DNA of 35,776 bases from a virus: positions 1 to 35,776 of the IMG/VR virus record IMGVR_UViG_3300026097_000053. One strand, 5' to 3'. The notes beneath the pieces were generated by a model. It made no database searches, was not told the origin of the DNA, and was given only the letters and a program-made list of their open reading frames with translations. The position numbers were made by a program, and so were the translations under genes. Below, piece after piece: positions 30,626 through 35,776 of the stretch. The first letter of the stretch is position 1, and each line of letters starts with the position of its first letter.

Positions 30626-33600
30626 ATGGCACTAGTTTCACCAGGAGTAGAAGTCTCAGTCATCGACGAGAGCAACTATCTACCAGCAGCAACAAATTCG
30701 GTACCGTATATCTTGGTCGCAACAGCGGAAAACAAGGTAAGCGGAACTGGCACTGGCGTAGCCGCCGGTACAACAGCAGCAAATGCTAATGAAGTGTACT
30801 TGATTTCAAGTCAACGAGAGCTTGCAGCCACTTTCGGTAATCCATTTTTTTACAGTACCACAGCAGGTACAGCAATCAACGGATACGAACTAAACGAGTA
30901 TGGGCTGTTAGCAGCCTACAGTGTGCTAGGTGTCAGTAACAGAGCATATGTTCAGCGTGTGAATATTGATCTCAGTGAGCTTACTGCTAGTTTGACAAGA
31001 CCAACCGGTGCGCCGGATGACGGTTCTTGGTGGTTAGACACAGGCGACACTCAGTGGGGAATTTTTGAGTGGAGTGCTACAACTAACACATTCACAAATA
31101 AAGTGCCCACAGTAATTGTTAGCACAGACGACCTTGACACAGGTGTGCCTAAGGCCAGCATTGGCAGTATTGGTGATTATGCAGTGGTTGCTACCAATGC
31201 AAACAACCCTGTATACTACAAGTCACCAGGCTTAACAGTCACAGCTACAGCAGGCAATACAGAAGTGGTTGCCGCTAACAGTTGGATACTAGTAGGCAGT
31301 GACGATTGGAAGAATTCATGGCCCAGTGCAATTGGTACTGAAACCAGTCCTACAATTACAGCTGGTCACACTATCTTTTTAAATGATACACTGATCACTG
31401 CTTCAGGAACAACTGCAAGCAGTCTTGCTATTGACATCAACGATGCAAGTATCGCAGGTGTTGTAGCAAAAGTAGTTGATGGCAAGCTGCAGATTTACAT
31501 CGACAGTGATGCAACCAATGACGGTAGTACTAATGACGGCAATGGTATTCTTGATATTTCAAGCGGCACAGGCACAATTCTCGCTGACGTTGGTATCACA
31601 CCAAGAATCTATTATGCACCTCTTGTACAACAAAGCCCACACTACACAAATCCACAGTGGAGAACCACTGATGAACAGCCACATCCAACAGGCAGTGTTT
31701 GGGGCAAGACCACAAATGTAAACCTTGGCGCTGATCTCAGTGTTAAGCAGTATGACAGTGTTACAGGACTGTTTGTAGAACAGGCATGTCCAATTTATGA
31801 AAATGATCAAACTGCAAACAAGGAACTTGATCCAGCTGGCGGCGGACAAAATCTTGCAGCAGAATCAACTTATGCCCAATATGATGTCAATGAAAATGAC
31901 ACATTTACACTAAAGATTTTTGAAAGATTGTCAACTGGCAGTACCAGCATCACTGGTGATGATACTGCACCAACATTTACGGGCACTGATACATTCACAA
32001 TTCAAGCCAGTGCTGCTAATAGCACCACACTAACCAGTGCAGTGACAGCAACACTAGGTGGCACAACTGCCGCTGATTTTGTAGAAGCATTTTTGGCAGC
32101 CAACGTTGCAAACACAACTGCTAGTGTTACTACCTCAGGTGCAGTAAACATCACGCACACACAGGGCGGCGTGATTGTACTCAAAGACACGTCAGGTACT
32201 CCTGTTTCAGATGCAGGGATTGACAGTTCGGTTGATGGTGTAAGAGCAGGCAACGACAGCGATTTGATCTTGAGTAACTGGATTGCACTTGGTGGCGACG
32301 ACAGCTACACCGCAAGTTCAAGTGCTCCGAGCACAGATCCAGCAGAAGGCACATACTGGTATTACAGTGCAACAGATCAAGTGGATATTCTCGTCCATGA
32401 TGGCACAAACTGGAAAGGCTATCAGAACGTTACAAACGATATCAGAGGATTTGACTTAAGTCAAACCAACCCAACAGGACCAATTGTTAGTGCTAGTGCA
32501 CCTACAGTGCAAACTGATGGCACACCCTTGGTCTACGGAGATCTTTGGGTCTCAACTGCTGACCTAGAAGCATATCCAGACATCTACCGTTGGGAAGCTG
32601 TGAGTGGCACTGACCAGTGGGTACAGATCGATAACACAGATCAAACCACAGATGATGGTATTGTATTCGCAGATGCACGTTGGGCAACTAACGGATCAAC
32701 TGATCCAATTACAGCAGACATACCTACTATAACAAGTTTGCTTACCAGCGATTATCTTGACATTGATGCACCAGATGCAAGTTTGTACCCAACAGGTATG
32801 CTATTGTTCAATCTGCGTAGAAGCGGCTACAACGTAAAAGAGTTCCAAGTAGACTACTTTAATGCACCCGACTTCCCAGATGACAATTTGCCAACTGTGA
32901 AAGATGCTTGGGTAACGGCAAACAGCAACAAGAATGATGGTAGCCCGTACATGGGGCGCAAGGCACAACGCCAGTTGATTGTGAGTGCAATGCGAGCAGG
33001 CATTGACGCTAACACAGACATTCGTGAAGAGCAGAGAACGTTCAATTTAATGGCTGCTCCAGGATATCCAGAGCTTATCAGCAACATGGTAGCATTGAAC
33101 AATGAACGTAACAACACTGCGTTTGTGATTGGTGATACGCCATTAAGACTGGAAGACACTGGTAGTGCAATTATTGATTGGGCAACCAATTCTGCAGGCG
33201 TTGGCACAGATGACGAAGATGGATTAGTAACAGCTGATCCATATCTTGGCACATTCTATCCAAGCGGCCAGACCAATGATCTCAGTGGCAACACGGTAGT
33301 AGTGCCACCAAGTCACATGATGTTACGCACCATTGTTCGCAATGATGATGTAAGCTTCCCTTGGTTGGCACCAGCTGGTACACGTCGTGGCACTATTGAT
33401 AACGCAACAGCCATTGGATATGTAAATGCCACTACAGGAGAGTTTGAGAGTATTGCAGTTCGCCAAGGCTTGCGTGATACGCTGTATGAAAACAAGATCA
33501 ACCCGCTTACATTCATACCGGGCACAGGACTTGTTAACTATGGTAATAAGACAGAAGCCGCCGATCCAAGTGCACTTGATAGAATCAACGTTGCAAGATT

Positions 33601-33919
33601 GGTATCATTTATTCGTGGCAGATTGGAAAGCATTGGCAAAGGCTTTATCTTTGAGCCAAACGATCAAATCACCAGAGATGAAATCAAGAATTCAATTGAA
33701 GGATTGATGAACGATTTGGTTGCCAAGCGTGGTATCTTTGATTACCTAGTGGTATGCGACGAAAGCAACAACACACCAGCTCGTATCGACAGAAACGAAC
33801 TGTATGTGGATATTGCAATTGAACCTGTTAAGGCTGTGGAGTTTATCTTTATTCCAGTAAGAATCAAGAACACAGGCGAAATTCAAGCAGGCGAAGTCGC
33901 AAGCTCAAGTGCTGTTTAA
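30626..33919 (+). CDS. gp18: Tail sheath protein gp18-like, very large
   Basis: The start MALVSPGVEVSVIDESNYLP and the ending conserved region (SFPWLAPAGTRRGTIDNATA, FEPNDQITRDEIKNSIEGLM, DIAIEPVKAVEFIFIPVRI) are those of a contractile-tail sheath; the last 390 residues hold the core. At 1097 residues it far exceeds T4 gp18 (659). Between about 124 and 700 lie insertions: Trp-rich modules near 124-160 (DGSWWLDTGDTQWGIFEW), 563-603 and 623-688 (WVSTADLEAYPDIYRW), with two Ala/Thr-rich beta regions between. Such domains should project from the contracted sheath. It has its own late promoter and terminator and precedes gp19. Confidence 0.85.
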   Translation: MALVSPGVEVSVIDESNYLPAATNSVPYILVATAENKVSGTGTGVAAGTTAANANEVYLISSQRELAATFGNPFFYSTTAGTAINGYELNEYGLLAAYSVLGVSNRAYVQRVNIDLSELTASLTRPTGAPDDGSWWLDTGDTQWGIFEWSATTNTFTNKVPTVIVSTDDLDTGVPKASIGSIGDYAVVATNANNPVYYKSPGLTVTATAGNTEVVAANSWILVGSDDWKNSWPSAIGTETSPTITAGHTIFLNDTLITASGTTASSLAIDINDASIAGVVAKVVDGKLQIYIDSDATNDGSTNDGNGILDISSGTGTILADVGITPRIYYAPLVQQSPHYTNPQWRTTDEQPHPTGSVWGKTTNVNLGADLSVKQYDSVTGLFVEQACPIYENDQTANKELDPAGGGQNLAAESTYAQYDVNENDTFTLKIFERLSTGSTSITGDDTAPTFTGTDTFTIQASAANSTTLTSAVTATLGGTTAADFVEAFLAANVANTTASVTTSGAVNITHTQGGVIVLKDTSGTPVSDAGIDSSVDGVRAGNDSDLILSNWIALGGDDSYTASSSAPSTDPAEGTYWYYSATDQVDILVHDGTNWKGYQNVTNDIRGFDLSQTNPTGPIVSASAPTVQTDGTPLVYGDLWVSTADLEAYPDIYRWEAVSGTDQWVQIDNTDQTTDDGIVFADARWATNGSTDPITADIPTITSLLTSDYLDIDAPDASLYPTGMLLFNLRRSGYNVKEFQVDYFNAPDFPDDNLPTVKDAWVTANSNKNDGSPYMGRKAQRQLIVSAMRAGIDANTDIREEQRTFNLMAAPGYPELISNMVALNNERNNTAFVIGDTPLRLEDTGSAIIDWATNSAGVGTDDEDGLVTADPYLGTFYPSGQTNDLSGNTVVVPPSHMMLRTIVRNDDVSFPWLAPAGTRRGTIDNATAIGYVNATTGEFESIAVRQGLRDTLYENKINPLTFIPGTGLVNYGNKTEAADPSALDRINVARLVSFIRGRLESIGKGFIFEPNDQITRDEIKNSIEGLMNDLVAKRGIFDYLVVCDESNNTPARIDRNELYVDIAIEPVKAVEFIFIPVRIKNTGEIQAGEVASSSAV

Positions 33920-33936
33920 AGCATCATAAAGCAGGG

Positions 33937-33962
33937 AAACAGGGCCTCGGCCCTGTTTTTTT
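33937..33962 (+). terminator. Rho-independent terminator after gp18
   Basis: A GC-rich 8-bp stem ACAGGGCC/GGCCCTGT with a TC loop is followed by a run of T. It separates gp18 from gp19, which has its own late promoter. Confidence 0.9.
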
Positions 33963-33976
33963 GTGGTCTCAAACAT

Positions 33977-33984
33977 CATAAATA
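33977..33984 (+). promoter_or_regulatory. T4-like late promoter before gp19, CATAAATA
   Basis: CATAAATAATAC lies 21 nt upstream of the gp19 ATG, which has a GGAGAGAGAG ribosome-binding site. The octamer is the same as at 4486-4493. Confidence 0.75.
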
Positions 33985-34005
33985 ATACTAACATAGGAGA
34001 GAGAG

Positions 34006-34623
34006 ATGGCAGTATCATCACTAACTAGAATGACAGTGCCTTTGGCAAGTGACCAGAGCAACCCAACACAAGGCCTGTTGATGCCAAAATTGAAGTATCG
34101 CTTCCGAGTGATATTTGAAAACATGGGTGTAAGCACCCCAAGAACAGAATTAACCAAACAGGTTATGGATTTTACTCGTCCAAACCTCAGCTTCGCAGAA
34201 ATGGAAATTCCGATTTACAACAGCAGAATCTATCTAGCTGGCAAGCACGAGTGGCAAGCAGTCACAGTAAACTTCCGTGATGATGCAGGCGGCCAAGTTG
34301 CTAAACTGGTAGGCGAGCAGCTACAGAAGCAAATGGACTTTGTGGAAATGGCAAGTGCTGCTAGCGGGATTGACTACAAGTTCCTCACACGCTGTGAAGT
34401 CCTTGATGGCGGCAACGGTGCAAGCACACCAACAGTGCTAGAAACATGGGAGCTGTATGGCTGTTATGTAAGTAGTGTAGATTACGGTAACCTCGACTAT
34501 TCAGCAAGTGAACCAGCTACAATTCAGATGAGTTTGAGATTCGACAACGCTGTACAAACACCTCTAGGTGATGGAGTTGGTGCCACAGTAGGAAGAACTG
34601 TAGGCGACGTAGTAACAGGCTAA
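34006..34623 (+). CDS. gp19: Tail tube protein gp19-like
   Basis: This 205-residue protein has the core KLKYRFRVIFENMG, a FTRPNLSFAEMEIPIYNSRI segment, HEWQAVTVNFRDDAGG, and a SVDYGNLDYSASEPATIQMS LRFD end, the order of the T4 gp19 tail-tube family that stacks as hexamers inside the sheath. T4 gp19 is 163 residues; the additional length here is mainly at the N-terminus and in a Gly/Val tail. Its late promoter and strong GGAGAG ribosome-binding site fit an abundant virion protein. A second protein of the same family starts 4 nt downstream. The two may form different tube rings. Confidence 0.85.
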   Translation: MAVSSLTRMTVPLASDQSNPTQGLLMPKLKYRFRVIFENMGVSTPRTELTKQVMDFTRPNLSFAEMEIPIYNSRIYLAGKHEWQAVTVNFRDDAGGQVAKLVGEQLQKQMDFVEMASAASGIDYKFLTRCEVLDGGNGASTPTVLETWELYGCYVSSVDYGNLDYSASEPATIQMSLRFDNAVQTPLGDGVGATVGRTVGDVVTG

Positions 34624-34627
34624 ACGC

Positions 34628-35776
34628 ATGTCCTTTGGAAATGATTTCCTCAAAGGGTTCTTTGGAAGTGATTTTCTCAAGGACTACACTCACGCCAGCA
34701 AGACTTTCCGTGCTAACGGTTATGAGCTGGCGCCCAAATATAAGTTTCTCTTCTATGTTAGATTCAACCTTAACACTGCTGGGATACCTGCACTAAGACA
34801 GCTATTTCCCAGCGGTGTGGACAACGAGATTGGCATTGTTGTAAAAAGTGCCGAACTGCCAAGGTACACATTTGATGTTGATACCATGAATCAGTACAAC
34901 AGAAAGCGGCTGGTTCAAAGCAAGATTAACTATCAACCAGTTAATATCACGTTTCATGATGATGGTAGCAATCTCATCACCAACATGTGGTACAACTACT
35001 TCAGTTACTACTACAAAGATCCCAGCCACAAGTACCAGAATGTGCCAGCCTCAAGTGGCACTCCGGGCGAAATAGGTGGATTGACTCAACCCAGAGCCGA
35101 CTACAATGGTCGTGATACATACACTGCTAATAGAGATCAAAATGACTGGGGTTATGTTGGCGAAAGCTATTCGGATGCCACAGGCGGTGTGCCCAGTGGA
35201 GGCAAGCCAAGATTCTTCAATGACATCACTATATATGGTATGAACCAGCAGAAGTTTAGTCAGTATACTCTTATCAATCCTATTATCGACAGCTGGCAAC
35301 ATGATACCTATGATTACAGCGAAAGCAATGGCACCATGGAACATCGCATGACGATTCAATATGAGACTGTGAAATATTACAGTGGCAACCTCAATGATCA
35401 TGTGAACAATCCCGGTGCTGACAGTCTTGTTAAAGGTTTTGCAGATCCAACACACTATGACACTGTTAAGAGTCCTCTTGCACGTGGAGGCAGTACAGGC
35501 AGCATTCTAGGCCCAGGCGGTATAGTGGATGGTGCACAGACCATTGCTGGTGCTATTGCTGATCCTAGTGTGAAGAATATTCTAGGGGCTATTCAAGCAG
35601 GTGGCAATATACAAGAGCTATTGCGCGATCCTAACATAAGACAAATTATTGAAAGTGAAGGCAATCAAGTTTTCCGAGACATCATACGAAATCAAGGACC
35701 GGGTGCAACACAAGCAATAATTAACAAAGCTGACAGTGTGTTTTTTCCAAAGTCAACTGGCGATACCAATGCCAAT
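34628..35776 (+). CDS. Second gp19-family tube-like protein, incomplete at the window end
   Basis: An ATG 4 nt after the gp19 stop opens a frame that stays open for 383 codons to the window end. It starts MSFGNDFLKGFFGSDFLKDY. The region KYKFLFYVRFNL, VVKSAELPRYTFDVDTMNQY, KINYQPVNITFHDDGSN and a LINPIIDSWQHDTYDYSESN to MTIQYETVKYY stretch follows the same beta-barrel order as gp19 but with large loops. A Gly-rich linker (GGSTGSILGPGGIV) and a helical region come after it. It is probably a tube, tube-initiator or baseplate-hub-proximal ring protein. The C-terminus and stop are beyond the window. Confidence 0.8.
   Translation, partial: MSFGNDFLKGFFGSDFLKDYTHASKTFRANGYELAPKYKFLFYVRFNLNTAGIPALRQLFPSGVDNEIGIVVKSAELPRYTFDVDTMNQYNRKRLVQSKINYQPVNITFHDDGSNLITNMWYNYFSYYYKDPSHKYQNVPASSGTPGEIGGLTQPRADYNGRDTYTANRDQNDWGYVGESYSDATGGVPSGGKPRFFNDITIYGMNQQKFSQYTLINPIIDSWQHDTYDYSESNGTMEHRMTIQYETVKYYSGNLNDHVNNPGADSLVKGFADPTHYDTVKSPLARGGSTGSILGPGGIVDGAQTIAGAIADPSVKNILGAIQAGGNIQELLRDPNIRQIIESEGNQVFRDIIRNQGPGATQAIINKADSVFFPKSTGDTNAN

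Noticed and set aside
30526-30789. Open frame of 87 codons overlapping the gp18 start
   Set aside because: It spans the late promoter and the start of the well-supported sheath gene in another frame, and its composition is not protein-like.

Overview
The window looks like part of the genome of a tailed phage with a contractile tail, a T4-like myovirus of the kind known from marine cyanophages and pelagiphages. The evidence is a neck protein gp13, neck gp14, tail-sheath stabiliser gp15, tail sheath gp18, tail tube gp19 and a second tube-like protein, a large block of repeat-built tail fibre genes, and repeated TAAATA-core promoters that resemble T4 late promoters. There is no photosynthesis gene or other host marker, so the host stays open. 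Base composition is AT-leaning, apart from one GC-rich gene at 24992-25387. Nothing suggests chromosomal bacterial DNA.

Layout. 1-400: a minus-strand tRNA-Asn with an enlarged variable arm, then a compact minus-strand unit (consensus promoter, about 160-nt transcript, strong terminator) that may be a structured small RNA, a 33-residue peptide gene, or both. 541-1839: a radical SAM protein. 1987-14418: virion and fibre cluster on the plus strand. It holds a small structural protein, an MptE/DUF115-like protein, and several fibre proteins built from GNxxGGN repeats with shared modules, the largest 1466 residues, then a protein of three tandem repeats and an acidic accessory protein. 14407-20797: a glycan or modification cassette of two divergent operons. 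The minus operon has two related glycosyltransferases, a 2OG-Fe(II) oxygenase and a two-part Rossmann protein. The plus operon has an unknown protein, a DegT-type aminotransferase, a second radical SAM protein and a GNAT-like protein. 20821-21917: another MptE-like protein and a Nudix hydrolase, convergent.

21899-24615 carries gp15 and gp14 on the minus strand, followed (reading plus-ward) by three small minus-strand genes including a two-helix membrane miniprotein. Divergent early-type promoters at 25422-25512 separate these from a plus-strand run: a basic unknown protein, gp13, a Lys-rich-tailed protein, a methyltransferase, an SGNH-like hydrolase, a DEDDh exonuclease and a DUF3310-like protein. 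A minus-strand zinc-finger/HNH-like gene precedes gp18 (1097 residues, far longer than T4's), gp19 and a second gp19-like gene that runs off the window end.

How it fits together. Two promoter classes are visible: sigma70-like sites with an (A)GGTTGAC -35 box before small or enzymatic genes, and TAAATA-core late sites before structural genes. Fibre genes share DNA-level repeats and modules, which suggests evolution by recombination. The sheath, neck, stabiliser and fibres share small Tyr-Asp-Gly/Trp-rich insertions that look like surface decorations. The modification cassette sits between fibre and neck genes, so virion or host-surface glycan modification is a reasonable but unproven reading.
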